64,000 nt of DNA from Marinovum sp048263515 (GCF_048263515.1 NZ_JBLXEC010000022.1:1-64000); one strand, 5' to 3'; positions 52,608 to 61,650 are shown, numbered from the stretch's first letter. The notes: a model not told the origin generated them from the letters alone. Numbers and translations are program-made.

Positions 52608-53525
52608 ATGGCCGCCGAGGAAAACCCGCCCGTTCCGGGACATGCCGAGATGCTGGCCCCCGGGCTGCGCCGCCTCCTCGCGCCCAATCCCTCGCCGATG
52701 ACCTTCTGGGGCACCAACACCTATTTGCTGGGCGAACGCGAGGTCGCGGTGATCGATCCCGGCCCCGACGATCCGGCGCATCTCGAGGCGATCCTGCGCG
52801 CCCTGCCCGCCGGCAGCACCCTGAGCCATATCATCGTCACCCATGCGCACCTTGATCATTCGCCCCTCGCGCGGCCGCTGTCAGAGGCCACCGGCGCCAA
52901 GGTCTACGCCTTCGGCCCCGCCAGCGCCGGCCGGAGCGCGGTGATGACGGCGCTGGCCGAGACCGGTCTGACCGGCGGCGGCGAGGGTATCGACCGCGAC
53001 TTCATGCCGGACGAGGTCCTGAGAGATGGCGACAGCCTGAGCACCCGCGAATGGCAGCTCACCGCGCTGCATACGCCGGGCCACATGGGCAACCACATCT
53101 GCCTCGCCTGGGGCGACGCGCTGTTTTCCGGCGATCACGTCATGGGCTGGGCCTCGTCGCTGGTCTCGCCCCCCGACGGCGACCTGACCGACTTCATGGC
53201 CTCCTGCGCGCGCCTGGCCGCACGGCCTTGGAGCCGCTTCTACCCCGGCCACGGCGCACCTGTTGAGGACCCCTCTGCCCGCCTCGACTGGCTGATCACC
53301 CATCGCCGCGCCCGCGAGGCCGAAATCCTCGCAGCCCTCGCCCGAGGGCCATCGACCGCCCAGGCCCTCGCCCGACAGATTTATCACGACGTGCCCCCGG
53401 CCCTGCTGCCCGCCGCCGCCCGCAATGTCTTTGCCCACCTCGTTGATCTCACCGGGAAAAACCGCGTCACGCCGGTTTCGACCCTGTCTTTTGCCGGCGA
53501 TTTTGCGCTTTCCCCGACGTCCTGA
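52608..53525 (+). CDS. metallo-beta-lactamase-fold hydrolase (LACTB2-like)
   Basis: A 305-aa MBL-fold protein. The zinc motif is HAHLDH at residues 79-84, with the later His and Asp ligands in LHTPGHMGNHI and FSGDHVMGW. The C-terminal helical part (about 225-305) has a winged-helix-like look as in LACTB2/RNase-type relatives. Many such proteins hydrolyse thioesters or RNA; the substrate is not predictable. Divergent from the EnvZ-like gene. Confidence 0.88.
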   Translation: MAAEENPPVPGHAEMLAPGLRRLLAPNPSPMTFWGTNTYLLGEREVAVIDPGPDDPAHLEAILRALPAGSTLSHIIVTHAHLDHSPLARPLSEATGAKVYAFGPASAGRSAVMTALAETGLTGGGEGIDRDFMPDEVLRDGDSLSTREWQLTALHTPGHMGNHICLAWGDALFSGDHVMGWASSLVSPPDGDLTDFMASCARLAARPWSRFYPGHGAPVEDPSARLDWLITHRRAREAEILAALARGPSTAQALARQIYHDVPPALLPAAARNVFAHLVDLTGKNRVTPVSTLSFAGDFALSPTS

Positions 53526-53595
53526 AATTTTCTGCAATTTTCTGCCAAAATCCTCTGGACGCCCCGAACCGGCATCGCTATATCACCCCTCGTGT

Positions 53596-53670
53596 TCCGG
53601 CGTAGCTCAGCGGTAGAGCAGTTGACTGTTAATCAATTGGTCGTAGGTTCGATCCCTACCGCCGGAGCCA
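53596..53670 (+). tRNA. tRNA-Asn (anticodon GUU)
   Basis: A 75-nt cloverleaf with encoded CCA: acceptor TCCGGCG/CGCCGGA, D arm GCTCAGCGGTAGAGC, anticodon loop CTGTTAA (anticodon GTT), T-arm GTAGG TTCGATC CCTAC. The 3' end is a likely attachment site, since a tyrosine recombinase gene begins about 140 bp downstream. Confidence 0.96.
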
Positions 53671-53700
53671 AAACTTCCGCAAAGCGCTGAAGTCAAAGAT

Positions 53701-53738
53701 AAAATCCCTGGGTCTCTCGCCGAGACCCGGGGATTTTT
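53701..53738 (+). terminator. terminator after tRNA-Asn
   Basis: A stem of about 16 bp with one wobble (AAATCCCTGGGTCTC paired with GAGACCCGGGGATTT), a 4-base loop and a T-run end the tRNA-Asn transcript. Confidence 0.88.
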
Positions 53739-53813
53739 CGTTTTCTCGGCACAATGCTGGGCACATTTCTCCGGTTTTCTCGCGGCACCTCCCACATCAG
53801 GAGGCACGTCATC

Positions 53814-55865
53814 ATGACGACAAAACATCCGTTTCTCGAGCTTCGACCGACCGGCTTCTATTTCCGGCGTCGCGTTCCCGCACGGGCAAGAAAATGGATC
53901 AAACCACGATTCTTCTGCTTTTCACTTCGGACGCACCTCCCTCGCGATGCCGCAGAGCTCGCCCGGCGACTGACCGCTGTCAGCGAGCTTTGCTTCAACG
54001 CGGAGCAGACCATGCCGCCAGAAATGATGACCGAGATCCTGGTGACCTACGCACGCCTCGAGATCGACACTGCAGACCGCCTGCGTGCCCTCACGGGACC
54101 GCGCACCCGGGCCGCAGCCGAAGCCTCGCTCGCCCTGGAACTCGCAGCACGCGCCTCACTGCGCGACGCCATTTTCCTTTGCGACCGGGAACCCGCGTTG
54201 CAGCCGATCCGCGACATCGCAGCTCGACTTGGCCTGGAGATCGACGAAAACGAGGACGACTTCGCCATTCTCGCAGACCGGATGCTGCGACTCCTGATCG
54301 AACTCAGCGAGGAAAAGGAACGTCGCGCGCGGGGGCAGTTTTCAGACCCGCAGCCTTATCTCGCCATGGCCCTGACGGCCGGGACCCAGTCCCTCGCGGA
54401 GCCACCGCGTGCCGTGGACATCGAGCCCCAAGCGACGACTGGACCGAAGGCGCAGGATGAAGGTGCTCCCTCCCAGCACGATGAGCCGGAAAAACTGGAA
54501 GACATCGCTGAACCGGTATCTCGGGTTTTCCATGAGGGCGATGGCGTCAGGATCACCGTTGACCCAAGGGCGTCGCAGCAGGAAAAGAGCCCACATGGGG
54601 AGGACCCGCGATTGTTGGAGATCTGGGACCGTTGGTTCGAGGAACGCAGCCGCGGGGTGACCATCAAAGGCGCCTACGTCTATGAAGACGAAGGCAAGGC
54701 AGCGCGCTTCAAAGCCGAGTCCGACACGATTGTCTCCACACGCAAACTCGTTGCCGACACTTTCGGGCACCGGAGAATGAGCGAAATCGGCACAAGCGAC
54801 TGGATCCGCTTCAACGATATGGTGATGGCCTTGCCCAAGAACCATGGCCGCCCCTCCGAACACCGGCAGATGTCCTGTTTCGAAATCGTCAAGCGCGCCA
54901 AGACGAAGGAAAACCGCGCGGAGAAATCGGCGCGGGCGAGGATCGAGAAGGAAGGACTGGAAGGGGATGCGAAGCAAGCGCTCCTCCGGGATTCCAAGTA
55001 CCCACGGATTGCGCCCCGGACGTTCCAGCGACACCAGAAGTACCTATCCAGCCCGCTCGACTATGCCGTGGATCGCGGCTGGTTGTCCGTCAATCCTTTC
55101 AAGCCCTACGTTCTCGGGGAGAATGCCATCAACGATTTGCGCAAAGGCCGGGAAGACACCACCCGTCGCATCTGGCACAGCAAGGATCTGGCTGCCTTGC
55201 TTTCCACGGAAAGGTGGCAATCTGCAAAAACGGAGATCGACGATCCCGTTTATTGGGTCCCTCTCATCGCGCTGTTGCATGGTCTGCGGAGCGAGGAAAT
55301 CCTCCAATTGACGCCCGACAACGTCCGTTACGACGCCGATATCCACTATTTCGACGTCGAACGTGGCACCGGACAGAGCCTGAAGAGCAACAATGCCCGT
55401 CGCATGGTCCCGATACACTCGCAGTTGATCGAGCTCGGATTTCTCCAGCTGGTTGATCGCCAGCGTCGCCTCGGCAAGATCCGGATCTTCGACAAGGTCT
55501 CGCGCTCGAAGTCCAAGAAGCTGTCCTACACCGCCAATTTCACCAAGAAATTCAGTTACTACCGCACATCACGCAAGGTATACGACAAGCGGCGCGATCT
55601 GCACGCCATGCGCAGCACGTTCAACAGCTCTCTGGTTGCGGGATCGGTTCCGGACACGGCGCGGCGCTATCTGATGGGCCACAAGAACGGTGATGTCGGC
55701 ATCACGAACTATCTCCCTGAGGGATTCCCGCTCAGAACGTTGAAGGCCTATATCGAACAGGAGCAATTGGACCTCACGATGGTTACGCGACGCTTCGGTC
55801 CGTCCTCGACAGAGGCCCGAGGCCCTCGCCTGGTCGCGAGGGATGGAGAAAAGCTGTCGGCTTGA
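53814..55865 (+). CDS. tyrosine recombinase/integrase of the genomic island (DUF6538 N-terminus)
   Basis: A 683-aa integrase. The N-terminal KHPFLELRPTGFYFRRRVPA is the DUF6538 start, followed by a long variable middle (about 150-270). The C-terminal catalytic domain (about 460-640) has R492 (LHGLRSEEIL), H597/R600 (LHAMRSTFN), H623 (LMGHKNG) and the nucleophile Y633 (TNYLP). ATG at 53814 has AGGAGG 9 bp upstream; the frame is open 60 bp further. Sitting directly downstream of tRNA-Asn, it most likely inserts the island into the tRNA 3' end. Confidence 0.92.
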   Translation: MTTKHPFLELRPTGFYFRRRVPARARKWIKPRFFCFSLRTHLPRDAAELARRLTAVSELCFNAEQTMPPEMMTEILVTYARLEIDTADRLRALTGPRTRAAAEASLALELAARASLRDAIFLCDREPALQPIRDIAARLGLEIDENEDDFAILADRMLRLLIELSEEKERRARGQFSDPQPYLAMALTAGTQSLAEPPRAVDIEPQATTGPKAQDEGAPSQHDEPEKLEDIAEPVSRVFHEGDGVRITVDPRASQQEKSPHGEDPRLLEIWDRWFEERSRGVTIKGAYVYEDEGKAARFKAESDTIVSTRKLVADTFGHRRMSEIGTSDWIRFNDMVMALPKNHGRPSEHRQMSCFEIVKRAKTKENRAEKSARARIEKEGLEGDAKQALLRDSKYPRIAPRTFQRHQKYLSSPLDYAVDRGWLSVNPFKPYVLGENAINDLRKGREDTTRRIWHSKDLAALLSTERWQSAKTEIDDPVYWVPLIALLHGLRSEEILQLTPDNVRYDADIHYFDVERGTGQSLKSNNARRMVPIHSQLIELGFLQLVDRQRRLGKIRIFDKVSRSKSKKLSYTANFTKKFSYYRTSRKVYDKRRDLHAMRSTFNSSLVAGSVPDTARRYLMGHKNGDVGITNYLPEGFPLRTLKAYIEQEQLDLTMVTRRFGPSSTEARGPRLVARDGEKLSA

Positions 55866-55896
55866 CGATAGGCGGCTGTGCTGGCCTACCCCGTCA

Positions 55897-55926
55897 GCTC
55901 GGCCGAGGGGGCTCCCTCGGCCGAGC
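55897..55926. terminator. bidirectional terminator after the integrase
   Basis: A perfect 13-bp stem (GCTCGGCCGAGGG paired with CCCTCGGCCGAGC), loop GGCT, between the convergent integrase and the small minus-strand gene. The T-run is short (CGTTTGT). Confidence 0.75.
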
Positions 55927-55932
55927 CGTTTG

Positions 55933-56349
55933 TCAATCGAGCAACCCGGCAAGCTGCTCCGCCTCCTGCAGTCTGACGACATGCGAGAGGCTGTCGGCGA
56001 GGTTGCGCACCGCGAACCGCAGATGGACGAGGGTGTCCCCTTGCGGTGAGGTGAACTTTTCCTCGTGGCCGCCCGACATGTCGTGCTCGTCGTGGACGAA
56101 CCACGAGACGGTCTGCTCCCGAATGTCGGGGTCGAGCGACAGCGCCAGGGTGCGCAATCGTACGCAATTCTGGCGGCAGAAGCTGTCGGCCGTCAGAGTA
56201 CCGGAGCATAGGTCGTTGAACGCGGCCACTTTGGTTTCGTTTAGGGCGTCTGCCTCGTGGACCTCTGCGAGTGCCTTCTCGACGGATTCCGCGGCGACCA
56301 GAGCCAGGTAGATGGCGGTCTCGACCGGGGTGTGTTGGTCGTCAGTCAT
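55933..56349 (-). CDS. hypothetical protein of the recombinase module (138 aa)
   Basis: A 138-aa soluble protein, mostly helical with acidic stretches (ESVEKALAEVHEADALNE) and a Cys-rich spot (DLCSGTLTADSFCRQNC). It ends with HVVRLQEAEQLAGLL. No family is recognised. Its start overlaps the preceding gene by 8 bp, so it belongs to the same transcript as the recombinases. Confidence 0.7.
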   Translation of the reverse strand: MTDDQHTPVETAIYLALVAAESVEKALAEVHEADALNETKVAAFNDLCSGTLTADSFCRQNCVRLRTLALSLDPDIREQTVSWFVHDEHDMSGGHEEKFTSPQGDTLVHLRFAVRNLADSLSHVVRLQEAEQLAGLLD

Positions 56350-56719
56350 GAGCGACCTCCCCGAACGATGTGCCTCGTCCAGATTTAACCTCCACCGCCT
56401 CGACGGCGGCGCCGAGAGCCTCTGTCAGGAGGCAGATCTCCTCGACCTGCGGATCCATCGGATCGAGCACGGCGAAGAACTCGGCCTCCGGGCTTTCCGG
56501 ATCGTGGCCGAAGTCGAGGCTCAGGAGCCGGTGCAGCGCCCGCGCCTCGCGACGCATGCGGCTGGTGACCGGCCCTTGTTGGGCCAGATCGTCGAGCAGG
56601 CGCTGGCTGCGACGCAACCAGGGTCTGCCGCCGAGAAGGTAAGCTGCATGCTGCAGCGCCTCCTGATTTTCTGCCGCAAAAGCATGCAGTTGGGTTGACA
56701 TGAAGGGTGTGTCGAACAT
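56342..56719 (-). CDS. hypothetical protein of the recombinase module (125 aa)
   Basis: A 125-aa protein from ATG at 56719, preceded by AGGAG. It is helical, with RRSQRLLDDLAQQG and SRMRREARALHRLL in the middle and an acidic C-terminal half. No family is recognised. The length equals that of TnpC of Tn554, which accompanies two tyrosine recombinases in that transposon; this is suggestive only. It lies 265 bp downstream of the 465-aa recombinase, beyond the long hairpin at 56911. Confidence 0.65.
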   Translation of the reverse strand: MFDTPFMSTQLHAFAAENQEALQHAAYLLGGRPWLRRSQRLLDDLAQQGPVTSRMRREARALHRLLSLDFGHDPESPEAEFFAVLDPMDPQVEEICLLTEALGAAVEAVEVKSGRGTSFGEVAHD

Positions 56720-56910
56720 CCGGAACTCTCCTCGATGTTGCATCTCGCACCATGCGAAATCTACAAGAGCGGCCTTACTCCTCTCAGCTACCGCAGGGCC
56801 CCTGGCCCGGCTTCTTGCTCATGTCATGCCTGCTCCGGCCTCGGATCGATGCCGGAGCCGGTCGTTGCCGGTTTTGTGTTTTCTGTGTTCTGCTATTGCT
56901 TTCCTGGTGA

Positions 56911-56967
56911 CGCGTCCTCCTCGTGTTGCTGCTCTCGCAAGAAAGAGCAGCAACACGGGGAGACGCG
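56911..56967. repeat. 57-bp inverted repeat (long hairpin)
   Basis: The arms GTGTTGCTGCTCT (56923-56935) and AGAGCAGCAACAC (56944-56956) are perfect 13-bp complements around an 8-base loop, and the pairing extends outward (with one bulge and one wobble) to CGCGTC/GACGCG, about 24 bp in all. It lies 18 bp downstream of the 465-aa recombinase stop. It could be a terminator or a recombination/binding site. Confidence 0.8.
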
Positions 56968-56984
56968 GGCCTCCATCGGTTCCG

Positions 56985-58382
56985 TTATTCGCAGGCCTGA
57001 AGGGATGTGAACTCGTCGAGCAGGTCCTCGCTCACCAACTCGAGGTGATGCTCGCCCACCGACGCGCTGGTGTATCGATCGGCACTCTGGCGAGAACGCT
57101 GCTGACACAGGATCATGGCTTTCCTTACCCCCTCCTCGCCGCGTGCCCCGAAGTGGTTGTGCATCATGGTGCGCGCGGCATGGGCCCCGGTGCCCGCCAC
57201 GTCGCGCCAGACGTTGGTGACGTAATTCCTTGCCACCGGGGTGCCGTCAGGATGTACGAAAAGCGGGCGGTGCACGGTCTCGGCATGACTGCGCAAAGCC
57301 TTGAGATACCGCGGATCGTTGTCTTGCAGGACCAACGCATCGACGAAGCGCGACAGCATCGGATGAATGGACCCTGGGAACGCGCGGCTGCCGTCCAGCA
57401 GCGAGGTCTTGCCGGGCTTGTAGTTTCGGAGCCGGTAGCGACCGCGTTCGAAGAACAGCGTCTTGCCGAAGACGATCCGGTGCCATTCGCGCCGAAGAGG
57501 CAGGACGGCCGGCAAGGCGAAGGCCGCGGCCCGGTTGCGAAGGTTGTGACGGGTCGCCGGCGAGGCTTTGGTTTGGGCGGTCTCCACCATCTTCAAGGCT
57601 TCGCGAATGACGTCAGGGGGACCTCCGATGCCGTGCAGTTTTTCGTACTTGAGCTGCGTGGTCGTCGCTTCTTCGTCGGTCAGGGTTCGGAAGGTCTGAC
57701 GCAACGCCTGCATCAACTCGTCCGGGTATGTCCCGCGATGGCGCGCGAAGCGTGCCAACTCCTCCCAGGTCGCGCGCAGGGTCGCCGGTCGCAAGGGCGC
57801 GCCGGAAGCGAGACTGCGTCGTGACGAGAGATCGGCGTAGAACGCCGTCAGGCCCTCCTGGTGCAACTCCTCGGGCAGGCCTTCGCGGCGCACCACCAGG
57901 ATATACTGTCCCAGTTTCTGCTTCATGCGGTCCAGAATGGAAGGGGCCGGCGCGCTCCGGTCCCCTGCCATTCGGCGCACATCGAGGTCCTGCAGCACCT
58001 GCCTCCAGCTGGGCGGCAGTTCCTCAAGGGAAACCGACACGCTTCGAGTATAGGTCGCCCTGCCCTTGCCGGTATGGCCCTTGAAGTTCTCCTTGGGCAG
58101 GATGTGCGCCAGAGCCGCGTCGACGTGCTCGAGGTTGGGGTCCGAGGCGTCGAAGCGTGCCAATCCAGCATGCAGGTGCTGCAAGGCTCGGCCGCCGGGA
58201 CCGAGCGACGCGAAGGCCAGGAAGTCTTCCGGCTGCGGATCGGTGACGCGGTACTGCGCGAGATGCTCGAAAAACCCGTCGAGGGCGCGCAGCTGGTCGA
58301 GGCTCAGCGACGAGACGACAGGATGGCCGACGATCGTCTGCCAGGCAGGCTTCGCCAGGATGCGAAAACGTTCGGCACTCAA
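56985..58382 (-). CDS. tyrosine recombinase-like protein (465 aa)
   Basis: A 465-aa protein with the catalytic domain in the C-terminal about 200 residues: Arg in LPLRREWHRIVFG, Lys in NYKPGKTSLLDG, H401/R404 in GAHAARTMMHN and Tyr Y437 in SADRYTS. The usual Gly-His before the Tyr is replaced by CQQ. Start is TTG at 58382 overlapping the upstream stop (TTGA), implying coupling with the 630-aa recombinase. It is diverged from the 683-aa integrase of the island. Activity is likely but not certain. Confidence 0.75.
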   Translation of the reverse strand: MSAERFRILAKPAWQTIVGHPVVSSLSLDQLRALDGFFEHLAQYRVTDPQPEDFLAFASLGPGGRALQHLHAGLARFDASDPNLEHVDAALAHILPKENFKGHTGKGRATYTRSVSVSLEELPPSWRQVLQDLDVRRMAGDRSAPAPSILDRMKQKLGQYILVVRREGLPEELHQEGLTAFYADLSSRRSLASGAPLRPATLRATWEELARFARHRGTYPDELMQALRQTFRTLTDEEATTTQLKYEKLHGIGGPPDVIREALKMVETAQTKASPATRHNLRNRAAAFALPAVLPLRREWHRIVFGKTLFFERGRYRLRNYKPGKTSLLDGSRAFPGSIHPMLSRFVDALVLQDNDPRYLKALRSHAETVHRPLFVHPDGTPVARNYVTNVWRDVAGTGAHAARTMMHNHFGARGEEGVRKAMILCQQRSRQSADRYTSASVGEHHLELVSEDLLDEFTSLQACE

Positions 58383-60271
58383 GACAGCGCCTCCTCGACA
58401 ATCTCGTCCTGCACCTCCTCGATGACGGCCTCCTCGTTGATCCAGCCGTAATTTCGCAAGACCACGCCTGGTGTGTTGTTGAGCAACGTCGCGACTTTAC
58501 CTACGTTGGCCAGAGATCGTTTCAACAGGATCGACGCGAGGCCATGACGGAAGTTGTGCGGTGTGAGCGGCATACCGATCGCGTCGCTGGCGTCGCAGAG
58601 GTAGGTGTAGAGCACGGACTTCGAGAGGTGGTCCGCTGAGCGCGGCGCGACGAAAAGATAACAGGATTCCAAGCGCTTGGAGGGCGTCTCGAGTTCTCGA
58701 AACCGCAGGTTCGGGAACGGCTGGTCAACGCCACTGCACCAGGCAGGGTTGCCATAGGGAAACAGCGGGCGGATGGACTTGAGATACCAGTCCAGCGTCT
58801 GTGCGCCCTCCAGCGCGTTCCTCCTGATCTTGGGCTGCGGGACAGGCTTGTGCCTGGCCACCTTCATCTTCTTCGCGTCCAGCACGATCTGGTAGTAATT
58901 TGCCTTCCCGTTGGGCAGCAAGAGGTTCGGCGACATCCCGCGATGGTGCAGCTGCAGGACATTGGTCACCCGGTGCGCTGCACCGCAGAGCTCGATCGCC
59001 GCGAAGGCCGCTGAGACCCCGAACATGCGAAGCTGGGTCAACTGCGTCTCCGGCAGCACCTTGTCGGTCGCCAGCAGGTCCTCGGCGCGCTCGCGATAGG
59101 CGATGTGCTGTGTGAGGAACTGCCTGCGCGCTTTCAGGTCTTCGACCAGGGGACGGCAGAACCGGATGGTCTTCGGCGACATGACGTCTTCGGCCTGCTT
59201 GCCTTCAATCAGGAACGTGCTGTTTCTGCGCACAGTGGCGAGAGGACCCGCGTCCATCCCGTTGCGGTCGAGGATGGTCATCACGCGAGAGACATATTTG
59301 TACGCCGTTCGGGCCAGGACGCCGTCCGGGAGTTCCGAGCCGTCATTCCAGCCGGCCACAACGCGCCAGGCTGTCGCTTCGGTGAAGAGCTCGGAGAAGT
59401 CCGACAGGCTTTCGAGGTCGACAGGGCCACCACGCTCCAGCGAGGCGCTCCAGATATACGACCGCAGCGCAGACCTGTTGGTCGTGACCGTCGCCGGTCG
59501 CCATCCGCCGGCATGCTGTCTGGTCGTCGGGTCGTAGGTCGTCCCGAACAGCCGACCGGTCTCGATCGCGGCATCGACCCAGGCCTCCACGTGCCGAGGC
59601 AGCACGTTTTCGAAGCGACGACGGACGGTCTCGACATCCAGATTGTCCGGCAAATGCGTGGCGATGCTCCGGATCGGCTGGTAGCGCTTGAGGACACCCA
59701 GCCCACCAAGCAGGCTCTTGCGACGCTTCTCGCTGGGGGCGTGGTCGAGCAAGCGGTCGATCGCCTCTCGATCGAGCTGGAGAGGCCCGTCCACGTCGAA
59801 GCGTCGCGCCCAGTCGGCCAATGCGACCGCGACGCCGACTTCTGCAGCGTGGATCGGGCCGCCGTCGCACGACAGGACACCCATGAGGTCGATCAGCGGA
59901 GCCCAACCGTCGGCTCGCGCCTTGCGCTCCTGCTTCTCTGCAACCGCCCCAATGCTGTGCTCGATCCGGCGTCGCACCTTGTTACGCCACTTGTTGTAGG
60001 CGTTCACCGTTTTCCAGAAACTACGCTCCTGCCCTGGCACCTGGCCTGTGCGTTTCGCCAGGGCGAAGTTCCGGTCGAACCAGTCGAGGTCGGCTTCGAA
60101 GCTCGACAGCGGAGCGGCGAAGAACTCGGCAAGCCGCCCGATGGCACGCGCCACATCGGCGAGCCCCAGCTCCATGGCCTCGTCCTGCACGTCTTGCAGG
60201 GTCTTGGGGGTTGGGGTCTCGGTGCCGGTCGGAACGGCCATGGAATTTGTGAAGTGGGTGAGTATGCTCAT
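58379..60271 (-). CDS. tyrosine recombinase-like protein (630 aa)
   Basis: A 630-aa protein. The C-terminus carries H572/R575 (PHNFRHGLAS) and Y608 (LRNYGWI), with the first Arg in GAAHRVTNVLQL and Lys residues in DAKKMKVARHK. As in its partner the Gly-His motif is missing (LLNNTPG). The N-terminal 300 residues are a helical region that would act as the core-DNA-binding or multimer domain. It shares length (630) with TnpB of Tn554 and pairs with the 465-aa protein by 4-bp overlap. ATG at 60271 has a weak site; an internal ATG at 60241 is possible. Confidence 0.75.
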   Translation of the reverse strand: MSILTHFTNSMAVPTGTETPTPKTLQDVQDEAMELGLADVARAIGRLAEFFAAPLSSFEADLDWFDRNFALAKRTGQVPGQERSFWKTVNAYNKWRNKVRRRIEHSIGAVAEKQERKARADGWAPLIDLMGVLSCDGGPIHAAEVGVAVALADWARRFDVDGPLQLDREAIDRLLDHAPSEKRRKSLLGGLGVLKRYQPIRSIATHLPDNLDVETVRRRFENVLPRHVEAWVDAAIETGRLFGTTYDPTTRQHAGGWRPATVTTNRSALRSYIWSASLERGGPVDLESLSDFSELFTEATAWRVVAGWNDGSELPDGVLARTAYKYVSRVMTILDRNGMDAGPLATVRRNSTFLIEGKQAEDVMSPKTIRFCRPLVEDLKARRQFLTQHIAYRERAEDLLATDKVLPETQLTQLRMFGVSAAFAAIELCGAAHRVTNVLQLHHRGMSPNLLLPNGKANYYQIVLDAKKMKVARHKPVPQPKIRRNALEGAQTLDWYLKSIRPLFPYGNPAWCSGVDQPFPNLRFRELETPSKRLESCYLFVAPRSADHLSKSVLYTYLCDASDAIGMPLTPHNFRHGLASILLKRSLANVGKVATLLNNTPGVVLRNYGWINEEAVIEEVQDEIVEEALS

Positions 60272-60471
60272 TCAATATGTCCGTGTGGTTGCGAATGGGA
60301 GATTGGCCGTTTTCGGTGCATCCGAAGGGCTTGGGTGCAGAAAATGTCATTCTGCTCTTGTTTTACCGGACCCGAAAAAGGCCGGCAGTTTGACATCGCC
60401 GGGCCCAGGGTGCGCCGGGGGGGGGCCAGGGTGCAGATTCCGGCAATCCGGTGCATCGGGGCGCCCTCTCG

Positions 60472-61137
60472 TCACAGGGCCTTCCGGACAACCGACCGCG
60501 CCACGGCGCCCAGCACGCCGACGGCAAAGACCGGTTCCGGGGCCCTGTCGAGGGCCGATGTGTCGTCCTCTGCCGAGGGGCAAAGCCGCAACACGTCGGC
60601 TTTGAAATACCGCTTCACCCCGCCGGTCAGCACCACGTGCTTCGGCTCCGCCAATACTTTTGCCTCGAAGGCCGAGGCCAGGTCCTTGGCGGGGTGTCCC
60701 ATCTTCGAGGCCAGGTCCGCGAGGCTCATGAACAGGGCGTCATTCAGGGCCAGCTCCGGGAAGCGATTGCGCGGGCTGCGAGCCAGACCCAGCAGCTGGC
60801 TGCGAATGAACAGCTGCCGTTTTGGTCCGAAAACATAGAGCGGCGGCAGTGGCTCGTCGCCTCGCAGCGCCCTTCCCTTCAACTCCTCGGTCGACTGACC
60901 CAGTTCCTCGGCCGCCTCGACCAGCGACATCAATTTGTCGTCCACCAGCTCGGCCCCGACCGCCTCCGGCGCCAGGGCCAACACGCCTTCCATCACGCGC
61001 CGCCAGGGATATTTCCGCCCGTGCGGCTGCACCCCGAGGTCACCCAATAACTGTTGGACGCGGTTGCGCGATATGCCAAGCCAGTGGCCAAGCTCACTTT
61101 GATTGGCTGCCCCCAATGGACCTTGTGCGATACGCAT
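60472..61137 (-). CDS. 221-aa protein with three HTH-like repeats
   Basis: From ATG at 61137, with AGGAGAGAAG upstream. Three similar units are seen: NQSELGHWLGISRNRVQQLL (about 12-55), SLVEAAEELGQSTEELKG (about 65-115) and SLADLASKMGHPAKDLASAF (about 135-185), each followed by a basic/aromatic strand (KYPWRRV, KRQLFIRSQL, VKRYFKADVL). The pattern suits MerR/excisionase-like DNA-binding domains. A role as directionality or regulatory factor for the recombinase module is likely but inferred. First gene of the minus-strand module. Confidence 0.7.
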   Translation of the reverse strand: MRIAQGPLGAANQSELGHWLGISRNRVQQLLGDLGVQPHGRKYPWRRVMEGVLALAPEAVGAELVDDKLMSLVEAAEELGQSTEELKGRALRGDEPLPPLYVFGPKRQLFIRSQLLGLARSPRNRFPELALNDALFMSLADLASKMGHPAKDLASAFEAKVLAEPKHVVLTGGVKRYFKADVLRLCPSAEDDTSALDRAPEPVFAVGVLGAVARSVVRKAL

Positions 61138-61456
61138 TCTTCTCTCCTGTCGTTTGCAGACCGGAGATGGGTCCGCGCGGGTCGGGGAGCAAAGAAAAGC
61201 TACAAAATCCGCATCAGGGCGAAGTGCCACTATACGGGAAAACAGTACTCAGAAATCTGAGGGTGTTTGGAAACCGTGCCGGCAGTGCAGGAGTCAGCTG
61301 CCATTGGTGGTATATGCACGCGCTGAAGTTTCGCCGGCGCATAAACCGGCATGATGGGCGGGAAGTGTGAATTCGCTGCATTCGCGAGGATCGCCCGAAG
61401 GCAGGACGAAAGCGGTCGTTCAAAGAGGCCAGCTTCGGCGTGAGCATGCTGCAGCC

Positions 61457-61650
61457 TACATCAATGACTGTACGGCGAATGAGCGGAATACCCCGGTCAA
61501 ATACGACGAACGACGCTACAAATAGCGAAACCGCATTGAGATCATGCTCGGCAAACTCAAGGATTGGCAGAGGAACTCCCCCCGCTATGGTCGGTGTCCA
61601 AAGGAGTTTTTGTAGCCACCGCCCTCTCGGCGGTCGTCAAATGCCGGTTA
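61457..61650 (+). pseudogene. IS5-family (IS427-type) transposase remnant
   Basis: Frame translation gives NTPVKYDERRYK, then a stop at 61523-61525, then RNRIEIMLGKLKDWQRNSPR and YGRCPKEFL, closing with a stop at 61613; a shifted frame continues as VATALSAVV. The order and motifs (PVKYD, RNRIEIM, LKDW, RYxRCPKxF) match the C-terminal end of IS5-type transposases, but with a stop and a frameshift it is inactive. It separates the recombinase module from the AT-rich cassette. 61138-61456 holds the promoter region of the 221-aa gene and no other recognised gene. Confidence 0.82.

Noticed and set aside
56835..56860. Possible attR resembling the tRNA-Asn 3' end
   Set aside because: Only the nine bases GCCGGAGCC match; too short, and inside the module rather than at its edge.
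59105..60838. Plus-strand open frame of about 577 codons opposite the 630-aa recombinase
   Set aside because: Shadow of the recombinase and its flank; low-complexity composition and no recognisable domain.
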